A stretch of 64,000 bases of DNA from C-114 sp963719285 (GCA_963719285.1 CAVRBO010000001.1:1426001-1490000); one strand, 5' to 3'; counted from the first letter of the stretch, positions 17,097 through 26,290 are shown. Made by a program: numbers and translations. Notes: generated from the sequence alone by a model not told the origin.

Positions 17097-17675
17097 CTAG
17101 TTCTGGTGTGGGGCGGGGGTGGGATCGGTTGAAGCCTCGCCATCCGAAACGGCGACGAGGGCGGGTCGCAGGACGCGGTCCGCGACCCAGTAGCCGCGCT
17201 GGAACTCACCGACGATCTCGTCGGCGGGCCGTCCGGTGCCGGGCACGTGGCTGAGGGCCTGGTGCAGCCGGGGATCGAACGCCTGGCCGACCGTGGGATC
17301 CATCGGCCGGACGTCCTCGCGCTCGAGCAGGGCCCGGAGCTTGCGGTCGATCGCGGCGATGCCCTCGGCCCACGGGTCGTCGCCCAGGACGGCGGGACGG
17401 GCCTCGATGGCCCGGTCGAAATCGTCGAGGACGTCGACCACCTTGAGCCGGAGCGAGTCGACGCTGCGGCTCGCGGCCGCGGCGCCCTCCTGTTCGGTCC
17501 GGCGCTTGTAGTTGAGGAACTCGGCACGCTCGCGCTGGAGGCCGGCAAGGTATTCCTCGGCCCGGGCGAGCGCCTCGTCCCGCTCACCGGTGAGCTGTTC
17601 GATATCGGCAAGGAGCTTGGTCGGCGAGATGTCGATCTCGGCCGCGCGCTCCTCGGCACGGGTTCGGTGCGGCAT
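17097..17675 (-). CDS. grpE: nucleotide exchange factor GrpE
   Basis: The 192-residue protein has the GrpE layout. A long N-terminal coiled coil (LLADIEQLTGERDEALARAEEYLAGLQRERAEFLNYKRR) leads to the RRTEQE segment. The C-terminal beta domain contains VGQAFDPRLHQALS and IVGEFQRGYWVADRVLRPALV. It releases ADP from DnaK. It is the middle gene of the CIRCE operon, 45 bases after hrcA. Confidence 0.96.
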   Translation of the reverse strand: MPHRTRAEERAAEIDISPTKLLADIEQLTGERDEALARAEEYLAGLQRERAEFLNYKRRTEQEGAAAASRSVDSLRLKVVDVLDDFDRAIEARPAVLGDDPWAEGIAAIDRKLRALLEREDVRPMDPTVGQAFDPRLHQALSHVPGTGRPADEIVGEFQRGYWVADRVLRPALVAVSDGEASTDPTPAPHQN

Positions 17676-17720
17676 GGTCGCTTGCTTGTCCTTCGTGGTC
17701 TGGTGTGGTCTGGCTGACGA

Positions 17721-18782
17721 TCAGGAGAGCTGGTCGGTCAGCTCGTTCATGAGCCCACCGACGAACCGGACGGTGCCGATCGCGTGGGCGTAGCCCATCC
17801 GGGTCGGGCCGAGCACGCCCACGACGCCCACGGCCCGGCCGGGACGCCCGTACGGGGCCAGGACGAGCGACACGTCGTGCATCTCGGGCGGCTCGTTCTC
17901 GCCGCCGATGAAGACCTGGACGCGGCCCGAGCTCGCGACGCCGCGCAGGAGCTCGCCGAGCCAGGCCCGGTTCTCGAGCGCGCTGAAGACCCGCCGGAGC
18001 TTGTCGCTCTGGGCGAACTCGGGGGCCTCCATGACGTTGAGCAGGCCGTCGCTGAACAGCTCCTCGATGAGGGCGGTGTCGAATTCGCGCATCGTCCGGG
18101 CGATGCGCTCGGCGACCTTGCGCACGAGCACGTTCGCCGGGTCGTCGGGATCGAAGCGGACGAGGGTCGCGTCGATCTGGCGGGCCGTCTGGTCGGCGAA
18201 CAGGCGGTTCAGGCGTTCGGCCGCGGCGGACAGGGCGGCCTGGTCGGCGGCCTCGTCGAGCGACAGCAGGACCTGTTTCACGGAGCCCTCGCGGAGCACG
18301 AGGATGAGGCTCGCCAGGCGATCCTGGATGGCCACCAGGTCCACCCGCCGGACGCGCGCGGTGCGGGGCTTGGCCGGCGTCGCCAGGCCGGCGGCGTGGG
18401 TGAGACCGGCGAGCGTCGTCGCCGCGAGGCGGAACCAGTGCTCGCTCGCGGCCTCGACCTGGCCGAACTGGTGACGGATCATCAGTTCCTCGACCGGGCT
18501 CAGCGGCGGCGAGTCGACGATCGAGCTGACGTAATAGCGATAGCCCAGATCCGTCGGTATGCGCCCCGCGCTCGTGTGCGGCTGGTCGAGGTAGCCGGCG
18601 ACCTCGAGCTCGGCCAGGATCGCCCGCACGGTCGCGCTCGACACGCCGAGGCCGTAGCGCTCGACGAGCGCCACGCTCCCGACGGGAGTGGCGGATGCCA
18701 CGTATTCCTCGATGACAGCCCGGAGGATCGCCTGTTCTCGGAGGTCCAGCGGGCCGTTGGTGCGGCGAACGCGTCGCGCCAC
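17721..18782 (-). CDS. hrcA: heat-inducible transcription repressor HrcA
   Basis: The 353-residue repressor binds CIRCE and needs GroE for activity. It has an N-terminal winged helix (REQAILRAVIEEYVASATPVGS; LGVSSATVRAILAELEVAGYLDQPHTSAGRIPTD) followed by the inserted dimerisation and GAF-like C-terminal domains. I place the start at the GTG at 18782, which has GAGGAG seven bases upstream and lies just after the CIRCE box. The longer open frame to 18923 would include promoter and operator. First gene of an autoregulated hrcA-grpE-dnaK operon. Confidence 0.96.
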   Translation of the reverse strand: MARRVRRTNGPLDLREQAILRAVIEEYVASATPVGSVALVERYGLGVSSATVRAILAELEVAGYLDQPHTSAGRIPTDLGYRYYVSSIVDSPPLSPVEELMIRHQFGQVEAASEHWFRLAATTLAGLTHAAGLATPAKPRTARVRRVDLVAIQDRLASLILVLREGSVKQVLLSLDEAADQAALSAAAERLNRLFADQTARQIDATLVRFDPDDPANVLVRKVAERIARTMREFDTALIEELFSDGLLNVMEAPEFAQSDKLRRVFSALENRAWLGELLRGVASSGRVQVFIGGENEPPEMHDVSLVLAPYGRPGRAVGVVGVLGPTRMGYAHAIGTVRFVGGLMNELTDQLS

Positions 18783-18802
18783 GGCTGGCTCCTCGGGGGG
18801 AG

Positions 18803-18829
18803 TTAGCACTCTCAGGTGTCGAGTGCTAA
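18803..18829 (-). promoter_or_regulatory. CIRCE operator (HrcA binding site)
   Basis: TTAGCACTC-N9-GAGTGCTAA is an exact match to the CIRCE consensus arms and spacing. It lies between the promoter and the hrcA start, where bound HrcA blocks transcription and the RNA hairpin may affect message stability. Confidence 0.98.
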
Positions 18830-18842
18830 CGGTGTTGAGCGC

Positions 18843-18872
18843 ATGGTAGCAGTCGGGCGTGCGGAGTGTCAA
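18843..18872 (-). promoter_or_regulatory. housekeeping promoter of hrcA-grpE-dnaK
   Basis: The minus strand reads TTGACA, an 18-base spacer, then TACCAT. The expected start site is about seven bases downstream, at the upstream edge of CIRCE. This is a consensus primary-sigma promoter repressed by HrcA. Confidence 0.9.
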
Positions 18873-18919
18873 CGCCGCACGGGCCTCCGGGGCAGCTCTC
18901 CCCAAGCGCCACGCCGGGC

Positions 18920-20200
18920 TCACAGGAGGCGCGCGAACAGCTCGTTCGAGAGCAGCCGGCCGCGGGTCGTGAGGCGGATCCGGTCATCCGGGTCGATGGT
19001 CACGAGCTCGAACTCCTCGGCCCACGCGAACGCCTCCACCTGGGCCGCATCCATGACGACGTTGGATCCCACGCCCGCATCCGTGCGCAGGCCGAGGATG
19101 AGCGCCTCGGCGGCGGCGGTCTCCGGGTCGAGCGTCTCCGCGCCACCGGGCGGCAGCCGGGCCGTCCCACCTGCCGGCGGGGTCAGGGCCGCGACGTACG
19201 CATCGAGTCGGGCGGCGTTCCAGCGCCGGGTCGACCCATCGAACGCGTGGGCGCCGGGGCCGACCGCCTCGTACGGAGCGCGCCGCCAGTACGTCAGGTT
19301 GTGACGGCTCTCGTGCCCCGGTCGGGCCCAGTTGCTGATCTCGTAGCCGCGCCAGCCGTCCTCGGCGAGGCGCACGACCGCGTGGTGGTACATGGCCGCC
19401 GCCCGGTCGTCGTCCTGGACCGGCCGCGCGTCCTCCCGCCAGCGGCGCGCCCCGCGGCGCGTCGGCAGGTGGTCGCCGTCCGGTCCGGTGAGCCCCTCGG
19501 CATCCGGATCGTCGAGCGTGAGCGCGTACAAGGACAGGTGATCCGGCGCGACGGCGAGGACCTCCTCGAGCGAGATCATCCAGGTCGAGATCGTCTGGTC
19601 GGGTATGTCGTACAGCAGATCGAGACTCACCGAGCCGATGCCCCCGGCCCGTGCCGCCGCGACCGCCGACGCGACGTCGCTCGGGCGATGGCGCCGGCCG
19701 AGTCGCCGGAGCTCGCTCGGGATCTCGCTCTGGACGCCGAGCGAGAGCCGCGTGACGCCGGCCCGAGCCTGGGCGGCCGCGTCACCCCGCTCGTCGGGCC
19801 CGGGATTCGCCTCGAGGGTCACCTCCGCCCCGGAAGCAAGCCCGAACCGCTCGTCGACCAGCGCGATCAACCCGGCCAGGTCGTCCACAGGCACCAGCGA
19901 GGGCGTGCCGCCGCCGATGTACAGCGAACCCAGCGCCGGCCGCCCCGCCGCGCCCGGCGGTCCGAACCGCTCGTCGAGCGCGTCGGCGCGCAGCGCGATC
20001 TCGGAGCGGATGGCCGCCACGAACGCGGCGATCCGGTTGGTCGGACCGCGCGCCTCGGCGCCGGCGACCACCACGAAATCGCAGTAGGGGCAGAGCGAGA
20101 CGCAGAACGGGACGTGGACGTACAGGGCGACGGGCGGGGCCGGCGGACCGGGGACGGCGACGGCAGGCGACTCGACCGGGGAACCGGTCGGGCCGCTCAT
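18920..20200 (-). CDS. hemW: radical SAM heme chaperone HemW (HemN-like)
   Basis: The 426-residue radical SAM protein has the 4Fe-4S motif Cys33-x3-Cys37-x2-Cys40 (CVSLCPYCDF), GGGTPS, and the HemW C-terminal region RHNLTYWRRAPYEAVGPGAHAF. HemW-type proteins bind haem and deliver it to respiratory enzymes; they have been mislabelled as oxygen-independent coproporphyrinogen oxidase. An acidic, Arg-rich insert (GPDGDHLPTRRGARRWRED) is unusual. The ATG overlaps the stop of the upstream membrane gene (ATGA). The lepA-hemW-hrcA order is conserved in Gram-positive genomes. Confidence 0.9.
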   Translation of the reverse strand: MSGPTGSPVESPAVAVPGPPAPPVALYVHVPFCVSLCPYCDFVVVAGAEARGPTNRIAAFVAAIRSEIALRADALDERFGPPGAAGRPALGSLYIGGGTPSLVPVDDLAGLIALVDERFGLASGAEVTLEANPGPDERGDAAAQARAGVTRLSLGVQSEIPSELRRLGRRHRPSDVASAVAAARAGGIGSVSLDLLYDIPDQTISTWMISLEEVLAVAPDHLSLYALTLDDPDAEGLTGPDGDHLPTRRGARRWREDARPVQDDDRAAAMYHHAVVRLAEDGWRGYEISNWARPGHESRHNLTYWRRAPYEAVGPGAHAFDGSTRRWNAARLDAYVAALTPPAGGTARLPPGGAETLDPETAAAEALILGLRTDAGVGSNVVMDAAQVEAFAWAEEFELVTIDPDDRIRLTTRGRLLSNELFARLL

Positions 20201-20967
20201 CGCTCGTTGCGGGACGAGTCGTTCGCGCCGATGACGCTCCAGCCGTCGGGCGTGGCCTGGCGCCGGGCGATGTCCTCCGTCTCGCGCCCGCGCAGGGCCG
20301 GCTGGCCGGCGTGACCGGTCGCCAGGTACACAGCGAGGCGGGTCACGGCGTGGCCCAGGAACGCCGCCCCGATGCCGCCCGTATGGAGCGTCACCCAGCC
20401 ACTGCCGAGGCCGATGACCAGGACGAGCACGAGCATGTACCGGTCGCGCCCGGGCGCGGCGACCCGCGTGGTGAGGGTGTACACGAGGGCCTGGACCACG
20501 TTCGCCTGGGTGCCCTCGAGGCCGAGGTAGACGAGGTAGCCCAGGAACAGGCCGCGGAACGTGGCCTCGTCGATGAACGCCGTCCCGACGACATTGATGA
20601 TCGAGCCCGGGTACGACCGCACTTCCGGCAGCCGGAGGTGGTGATAGCGCAGGCCGGCGAACGCGATCGCCTGGGCGATGCCGACACCCGCGTAGGCCAG
20701 CCCGTCGAAGATCGCGGCGGTCCGGTCGCCGAGGCTCAGGAACAGGTCGGCCGAGGCGGTCGGGTGGATGACGCCCGCCGCCGCCACGAGGCCGAACCCC
20801 ACGACGTACCAGGCCAGGCGTCGCCGGAGCGACGGCGGGCGGCCGTCACGCGACCGTTCGTCGTATTCGGCCGTGCCGAATCGCTCCGAGTCGAGACGAA
20901 GCAGGATCAGGAGCAGGAGGAACCCGACGGCCGCGAGCGTCCGGAACGTCAGGATGAGATCGTCCAC
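20197..20967 (-). CDS. CPBP-like intramembrane protein
   Basis: The 256-residue protein has about six or seven hydrophobic helices. The segment FIDEATFRGLFLGYLVYL resembles the EExxxR motif of CPBP (Abi/CAAX-like) proteases but has Asp-Glu in place of Glu-Glu. FLGHAVTRLAVYLATG may be the later conserved His region. The altered first acid leaves protease activity uncertain. It lies between lepA and hemW and is ATGA-coupled to hemW. Confidence 0.65.
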   Translation of the reverse strand: MDDLILTFRTLAAVGFLLLLILLRLDSERFGTAEYDERSRDGRPPSLRRRLAWYVVGFGLVAAAGVIHPTASADLFLSLGDRTAAIFDGLAYAGVGIAQAIAFAGLRYHHLRLPEVRSYPGSIINVVGTAFIDEATFRGLFLGYLVYLGLEGTQANVVQALVYTLTTRVAAPGRDRYMLVLVLVIGLGSGWVTLHTGGIGAAFLGHAVTRLAVYLATGHAGQPALRGRETEDIARRQATPDGWSVIGANDSSRNER

Positions 20968-21002
20968 GGAGCCTCAGACGCCGCCTCGCGCGGCGAGGTT
21001 GC

Positions 21003-22814
21003 TCATCCCTCGTCCATCCGGAGCATCGCCAGGAACGCTTCCTGGGGGATCTCGACGGAGCCCACGCGCTTCATCCGCTGCTTCCCCTCCTTCTGTTTCT
21101 CCAGCAGCTTGCGCTTGCGGGTGATGTCGCCACCGTAACACTTGGCGAGCACGTTCTTGCGCATCGCCCGGACCGATTCCCGTGCGACGACGTTGCTGCC
21201 GATGGCGGCCTGGATCGGGATCTCGAACATCTGGCGCGGGATGAGCTGCTTGAGCCGTTCGGTGAGCGCGCGCCCGGTCGACTGGGCGCGGTCGCGGTGG
21301 ACGATGAGCGACAGGGCGTCGACGGGCTCGCCGTTGACGAGGATGTCGACCTTGACGAGTGGCGCGGCCCGATAGCCGATCTCCTCGTAGTCCATCGACG
21401 CGTAGCCCTGGCTCCGGCTCTTGAGCTGGTCGAAGTAGTCGACGATGAGCTCGGCCAGGGGCATCTCGAAGTGCAGGACGACCCGGGTCGGGTCCAGGTA
21501 CTCCATGTCCTCGAAGCTGCCCCGCCGGTTCGTCGAGAGCTCCATGAGCGGCCCGATGTACTGGCTCGGGGTCACGACGCTCAGCTTGACCCACGGTTCC
21601 TGGATCTCCTCGATCTCCGACGCCCCGGGCAGCAGGGCCGGGTTGTCCACGACCTTGATACCGCGGCCCAGGGTCGACACGACGTGGTACTCGACCGACG
21701 GCGCGGACGCGATGAGGTCGAGGTCGAACTCGCGCTCCAGGCGCTCCTGGACGATCTCCATGTGGAGGAGCCCCAGGAAGCCGCAGCGGAACCCGAAGCC
21801 GAGGGCGACCGAGCTCTCCGGCTCGTAGGTGAAGCTCGCGTCGTTGAGATGGAGCTTCTCGAGCGCCTCGCGCAGGAGCGGATAATCCTCACCGCTCACG
21901 GGGTAGATGCCGGCGAACACGAGGCTCTTGGCCTCCTGGTAGCCGGGCAGCGGTGTCTCGGCGGGCCGGTCGGCGTCCGTGAGCGTGTCGCCGACCTGGG
22001 CGTCGCGGACGCTCTTGAGGCCTGTGGCGACGTAGCCCACTTCGCCGGCCGTGAGCCTGGGCACGGGCACCAGCTGGGGTCGGAAGACGCCGATCTCGAG
22101 CAGCTCCGACTCGGCGCCGCTGGCCATCAACCGCACGGTGGTGTGGTTCCTGAGCGTGCCCTCGGCGAGCCGGACGTAGACGATCACGCCCTTGTACGGG
22201 TCGTAGTGGCTGTCGAAGATGAGCCCGCGGAGCGGGCGGTTCGGGTCGCCCCGAGGGGCGGGGATGCGGGCCACGATGGCCTCGAGGATCTCGGGGACGC
22301 CGGTCCCCTCCTTGGCCGAGGCGAGGATCACCTCCTCGCGCGGGATCGCCAGGATGTTCTCGAGCTCGTCCATGATCGTCTCGGGGTCGGCCGAGGGCAG
22401 GTCGATCTTGTTGAGGACCGGGATGAGGGTCAGGTTCTCTCGCAGCGCCAGGTGGACGTTGGCGAGGGTCTGGGCCTCGATGCCCTGGGTCGCATCCACG
22501 ACGAGGATCGCTCCCTCGCACGCCTGGAGGCTGTGGCTGACCTCGTAGGCGAAGTCGACATGGCCGGGCGTGTCGATGAGGTTGAGGCCGTAGATCAGGC
22601 CGTCGTCAGCGGTGTATTCAAGGCGCGCCGAGCGCGCCTTGATCGTGATCCCCTTCTCGCGCTCGAGATCCATCGAGTCCAGGACCTGGCTGGTCATCTG
22701 GCGGGCGTCGATGGTGTGGGTCATCTCGAGCAGACGGTCGGCCAGGGTCGACTTGCCGTGGTCGATGTGGGCGATGATGCTGAAGTTGCGCAGGCGTTCC
22801 TGGGGGATGGTCAC
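21003..22814 (-). CDS. lepA: elongation factor 4 (LepA)
   Basis: The 603-residue translational GTPase back-translocates or remodels stalled ribosomes. G1 is AHIDHGKS (residues 15-22), followed by DTPGHVDF (G3) and NKIDLPSADPE (G4). Domains II, III and V follow, with the LepA-specific C-terminus AKCYGGDITRKRKLLEKQKEGKQRMK. The start is a GTG with a TACACT hexamer eight bases upstream and no Shine-Dalgarno sequence, so a leaderless transcript is possible. It heads lepA-CPBP-hemW. Confidence 0.98.
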   Translation of the reverse strand: MTIPQERLRNFSIIAHIDHGKSTLADRLLEMTHTIDARQMTSQVLDSMDLEREKGITIKARSARLEYTADDGLIYGLNLIDTPGHVDFAYEVSHSLQACEGAILVVDATQGIEAQTLANVHLALRENLTLIPVLNKIDLPSADPETIMDELENILAIPREEVILASAKEGTGVPEILEAIVARIPAPRGDPNRPLRGLIFDSHYDPYKGVIVYVRLAEGTLRNHTTVRLMASGAESELLEIGVFRPQLVPVPRLTAGEVGYVATGLKSVRDAQVGDTLTDADRPAETPLPGYQEAKSLVFAGIYPVSGEDYPLLREALEKLHLNDASFTYEPESSVALGFGFRCGFLGLLHMEIVQERLEREFDLDLIASAPSVEYHVVSTLGRGIKVVDNPALLPGASEIEEIQEPWVKLSVVTPSQYIGPLMELSTNRRGSFEDMEYLDPTRVVLHFEMPLAELIVDYFDQLKSRSQGYASMDYEEIGYRAAPLVKVDILVNGEPVDALSLIVHRDRAQSTGRALTERLKQLIPRQMFEIPIQAAIGSNVVARESVRAMRKNVLAKCYGGDITRKRKLLEKQKEGKQRMKRVGSVEIPQEAFLAMLRMDEG

Positions 22815-22899
22815 GGGCCGGGAGTGTATCGGGTCAGCGGCACACTCGGCTGTCGGGCGGTCGCATCGCCCTTCCGGGTGGTCGGCAAGGAGGTGCGCG

Positions 22900-23250
22900 G
22901 TGGAGGTTCATCCCGGCATCCACGTCTCGAACATCGAGACGGGCGAGTGGGCGCCCGACCCCGAGGTCGGTGGCGAGATGCATGTCCTTGTCCAGGGGCC
23001 CGATGCGTTCGCCGGCATGTCACGCTTCGTGGACGTCGACACCGTGGGTCCGTGGACGCTGCCGGTCCGGGAGACGATCCTGATCCTGGAGGGCGCCGCG
23101 CGCATCGAGATCGCGGGTCTGCCGACCCTCGAGCTGGGGGTCGGCGACATGGCGTCCATCCCGAAGGGGGCCGTGACGACCTGGCATCTGACGCTGCCGT
23201 TCAAGGAGCTGTGGTTCTTCGCCCAGGCATATGAAGAGGCCGGCGGATAG
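22900..23250 (+). CDS. small cupin-domain protein
   Basis: The 116-residue single-domain cupin has the motif-1-like VRETILILEGAARIEIAGLPTLELGVGDMASIPKGAVTTWHL, followed by a beta strand LPFKELWFF. The metal-binding histidines of classic cupins are largely missing (only the His in TTWHL is evident), so it may bind a small molecule rather than act as a metalloenzyme. The GTG start is well supported by AAGGAGGT six bases upstream. It is divergent from lepA. Confidence 0.78.
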   Translation: MEVHPGIHVSNIETGEWAPDPEVGGEMHVLVQGPDAFAGMSRFVDVDTVGPWTLPVRETILILEGAARIEIAGLPTLELGVGDMASIPKGAVTTWHLTLPFKELWFFAQAYEEAGG

Positions 23251-23384
23251 GCGTCCGTCGGACCCCGGGCACGGAGAACCTGTTACCATCTGCCGTCGCG
23301 CCCGCACACTCTCGACGCGCGCGCGACATCCGGACCGGATGCCCATCGATCGGGCGATGACGGCCCCCACGACAGAGGTGAACG

Positions 23385-24029
23385 TTGGCAACGAAGCCCC
23401 GCGGTTGGACCGGCACGCGGACGCCGTCCGCCCTCAAGCGGGTCCGGACCGCGAAGCGCCGCTCCGAGGTGAACGGCCCGCGCCGCAACCAGGCCAAGAC
23501 CCTGGTCGTGAAGGCCTTCAAGGTGGCCGCCGCGGGTGTCGCCGCCGACACGGAGCAGGCCCTGCTCGAGGCCCTGTCCGCCCTCGACCGTGCCGCCAAG
23601 TCGGGCGCCATCCATCCCAACCAGGCCGCCCGGCGCAAGTCGCGCCTTACGATCCGGGTGAACGCCGCCCTCGGCGGTGAGCAGGTCCAGACCTCGACGA
23701 AGGTGACCAAGTCGACCGGCGCGCTCGCCGCCGCGAAGGCGGCCAAGGCCCGCATCGCGGCCGGCAAGGCCGCCAAGGCCAAGGGCGCCCAGACCGCGGC
23801 CGGCAAGGCCCGCGCGGCCCTCTCCAAGACCGCCCGTGCCGAGGCCGCCGCGGCCGCCGGCAGGGCCACGGTGGAGGCTCCGGCACCGGCCAAGGCCGCC
23901 GCGAAGGTGTCCGCCAAGAAGGCGCCGGCGAAGGCGTCGACCGCGAAGGCGTCGACCGCGAAGGCCACCGCCGACAAGCCGGCCGCCAGGGCCAAGGCTC
24001 CCGCGAAGAAGGCGGCCCCGAAGGCGTAG
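23385..24029 (+). CDS. rpsT: 30S ribosomal protein S20 with long Ala/Lys-rich tail
   Basis: Residues 1-100 are bS20: SALKRVRTAKRRSEVNGPRRNQAKTLVVKAFKVAA and AIHPNQAARRKSRL, which bind 16S rRNA. The remaining roughly 115 residues form an Ala/Lys/Pro tail with AKASTAKAST-like repeats, resembling eukaryotic histone H1 or bacterial nucleoid tails. S20 is normally about 85-95 residues, so this protein is more than twice the usual size. The TTG start follows GAGGTGA. A strong terminator lies behind it. Its position beside lepA matches the conserved rpsT-lepA neighbourhood. Confidence 0.92.
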   Translation: MATKPRGWTGTRTPSALKRVRTAKRRSEVNGPRRNQAKTLVVKAFKVAAAGVAADTEQALLEALSALDRAAKSGAIHPNQAARRKSRLTIRVNAALGGEQVQTSTKVTKSTGALAAAKAAKARIAAGKAAKAKGAQTAAGKARAALSKTARAEAAAAAGRATVEAPAPAKAAAKVSAKKAPAKASTAKASTAKATADKPAARAKAPAKKAAPKA

Positions 24030-24052
24030 GCCCGCCCGCCTGTGAACGACGA

Positions 24053-24078
24053 ACGCCTCGGCATCGCCGAGGCGTCTT
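24053..24078 (+). terminator. intrinsic terminator after rpsT
   Basis: A perfect 10-bp stem, ACGCCTCGGC / GCCGAGGCGT, with a three-base loop is followed by CTT, 23 bases after the rpsT stop. Confidence 0.8.
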
Positions 24079-24364
24079 CGATCCAGGGCCGGAGCGCACG
24101 GAGACCGGCCAGCTGCAAACCGGGGCACCATCGGGCCGGACCCATGGGGCGAGCGCGCTCCTTCCGACCTCTGACGGCCGGGGCCCGGTGCTCCGGCAGG
24201 GCCTGTGCGGAGGCTCGGAACCCGGTCTGGCCCGACGCGTGAGCGTGCAGTCGGCTCCCAGGCGACGGTGGCCTGCATCCGGCCGCATCGACCCCGGCCG
24301 CGCCGTGCCCGCCGGGAGATGCCCGGCTCCCCGACCTCGATCTGCTCAGCGTCGCGTGGCCGGC
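24079..24364. other. gene-free stretch
   Basis: Together with the terminator this makes a gap of over 300 bases between the convergent rpsT and membrane-protein genes. I see no credible frame with a ribosome binding site, no hairpin beyond background for this base composition and no repeat. Confidence 0.5.
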
Positions 24365-24928
24365 TCAGGGTCGCGTGGCAGGCTCCGCACGCGCACGCCC
24401 CGAGGCGCGCGTGAGCCCGAACGCGAGCGCGCCGCCGGCCGCACCCGCCAGGGTCACGACGACGAGCGTGCCGGCGGTCTGGAACTGCTGGCCCCAGTAG
24501 AACGTGGTGAACGTGGTCACGTCCGTGATCCCGGCGCTCGCCAGGCCCGCGGCGTCCTGGGCCTCGTAGCGGGCGAAGACGCAGTTCGCGCCACCAGAGC
24601 AGCTCAACGGGCCGCCCAGGCCCGGGTCGCGGAACCCGTTGTCGGCCGCGAAGAACAGTCCCTTCACGCCGAGCAGGATGAGGGCGAGGGTCACGCCGGT
24701 GACGAGCCCGGCGAACAGCCCGTTGCCCAGGATCCGCCGCCAGGGCCCGGATCGGCGATCCGCGCGGGCATCCGCGTAGTAACCGATGAGCAGGCCCGAC
24801 AGCGGCGCGAGCAGCCAGTACACAGGCTCGATCGGGATGACCAGCAGGAAGCTGACGGCGATGACCATGGCCATGCCGATGCCCACGTAGGCTGCGACGA
24901 TGGCGCCGCGGTCGACGAACCGGGTCAC
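24365..24928 (-). CDS. four-helix membrane protein of unknown function
   Basis: The 187-residue protein has hydrophobic segments IVAAYVGIGMAMVIAVSFLLVI, PVYWLLAPLSGLLIGYYA, GLFAGLVTGVTLALILLGVKGL and TLVVVTLAGAAGGALAFGL. An extracytoplasmic loop between helices 3 and 4 carries two cysteines (LSCSGGANCVF) that could form a disulfide. The GTG start lies 18 bases after eno on the same strand, so it may be read from the glycolytic operon. No family recognised. Confidence 0.7.
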   Translation of the reverse strand: MTRFVDRGAIVAAYVGIGMAMVIAVSFLLVIPIEPVYWLLAPLSGLLIGYYADARADRRSGPWRRILGNGLFAGLVTGVTLALILLGVKGLFFAADNGFRDPGLGGPLSCSGGANCVFARYEAQDAAGLASAGITDVTTFTTFYWGQQFQTAGTLVVVTLAGAAGGALAFGLTRASGRARAEPATRP

Positions 24929-24946
24929 GCGATGGTCACGCGATGG

Positions 24947-26290
24947 TCACGCTGGCGACGCGACCTGGGTCTTCGGGCCGGCGCCGGCCAGCGCGGCACG
25001 GCCGAGGTAGCGGCCGCCGTCGCCCAGTTCGCCCGCGATCCGCAGGAGGCGGTTGTACTTGGCCACCCGCTCGCTGCGGGACGGCGCGCCGGTCTTGATC
25101 TGGCCCGTGCCCATCGCCACGACGAAATCGGCGATAGTCGTGTCCTCGGTCTCGCCCGAGCGGTGGGATACGACGGCCGACCAGCCGGCCCGGCGGGCGA
25201 GCTCGATCGCCTCGATCGTCTCCGTGAGCGTCCCGATCTGGTTGAGCTTGATGAGGACCGAGTTGGCCGAGTGCTCGGCGATGCCGCGGGCGATGAACAA
25301 CGGGTTCGTCACGAAGATGTCGTCGCCGACGAGCTGGACTCGATCGCCCAGCCGCTGGGTGAGTTCGGCCCAGCCGGCCCAGTCGTCCTCGGCCAGGCCG
25401 TCCTCGAGCGAGACGATCGGATAGCGGTCCACCCAGCTCACCCACAGGTCGATGAGCTCGCCCGAGTCGAGCGTGCGGTTCTCCCGTTCGAGCCGATAGC
25501 GATGCGGAGCGCCCTCGCCACCCGTTCCCTCGACGAGGATCGAGCTCGTGGCGGGATCGAGAGCGATCGCGACGTCCTCGCCCGGCCGGTAGCCGGCCTT
25601 CTCTATCGCCCGGATGATGACCTCCACGGCCGCCTCGTTCGACGGCAGCGACGGGGCGAAGCCGCCCTCGTCGCCCTGGCCGGTGGCATGGCCGTCGGCG
25701 TGCAGCAGGCCGCGCAGCGCGGCGAGGATCTCGGCGCCGGCCCGGAGCGCCTCGGCGTACGTGTCGAGGCCGACCGGCATGACCATGAACTCCTGGAAAT
25801 CGGTCGAGTCCTGGGCGTGCTTGCCGCCATTGAGGATGTTGAATTGCGGTACGGGCAGGATGCGGGCCCCCACGCCCCCGAGATACCGGTAAAGCGGCAG
25901 CTCATGGGCGGACGCAGCGGCGTGGGCGCATGCGAGCGAGACGCCGAGCAGCGCGTTGGCGCCGAGCTCGGCCTTGTTGGGCGTGCCATCCAGGTCGATG
26001 AGGAGCCGGTCGATGCCCGGCTGGTCCGCGGCGTCCAGGCCGACGACCTCGGGGCCGATCCGGTCGACGACGTTCGCGACCGCCTTGAGGACGCCCTTGC
26101 CGCCGTAGCGCTTCTTGTCCCCGTCGCGCAGTTCGACCGCCTCATTGACGCCGGTCGAGGCCCCCGAGGGGACCGCCGCCCGGCCAACGGACCCGTCGGC
26201 AAGCACTACGTCGACCTCGATCGTGGGATTGCCCCGCGAATCGAGGATCTCGCGCGCGTCGACCCCGTCGATCGTGGTGTCGATCGTCAT
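24947..26290 (-). CDS. eno: enolase
   Basis: The 447-residue enzyme interconverts 2-phosphoglycerate and phosphoenolpyruvate. It shows DSRGNPTIEVDV, PSGASTGVNEAVELRD, the GDEGGFAPSL loop, the metal-binding VSLEDGLAEDDW and SHRSGETEDTTIAD near the C-terminus. A short GAGPKTQVASPA extension follows the usual end. The ATG overlaps the pgk stop in ATGA, making gap-pgk-eno a coupled lower-glycolysis operon. Confidence 0.98.
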   Translation of the reverse strand: MTIDTTIDGVDAREILDSRGNPTIEVDVVLADGSVGRAAVPSGASTGVNEAVELRDGDKKRYGGKGVLKAVANVVDRIGPEVVGLDAADQPGIDRLLIDLDGTPNKAELGANALLGVSLACAHAAASAHELPLYRYLGGVGARILPVPQFNILNGGKHAQDSTDFQEFMVMPVGLDTYAEALRAGAEILAALRGLLHADGHATGQGDEGGFAPSLPSNEAAVEVIIRAIEKAGYRPGEDVAIALDPATSSILVEGTGGEGAPHRYRLERENRTLDSGELIDLWVSWVDRYPIVSLEDGLAEDDWAGWAELTQRLGDRVQLVGDDIFVTNPLFIARGIAEHSANSVLIKLNQIGTLTETIEAIELARRAGWSAVVSHRSGETEDTTIADFVVAMGTGQIKTGAPSRSERVAKYNRLLRIAGELGDGGRYLGRAALAGAGPKTQVASPA

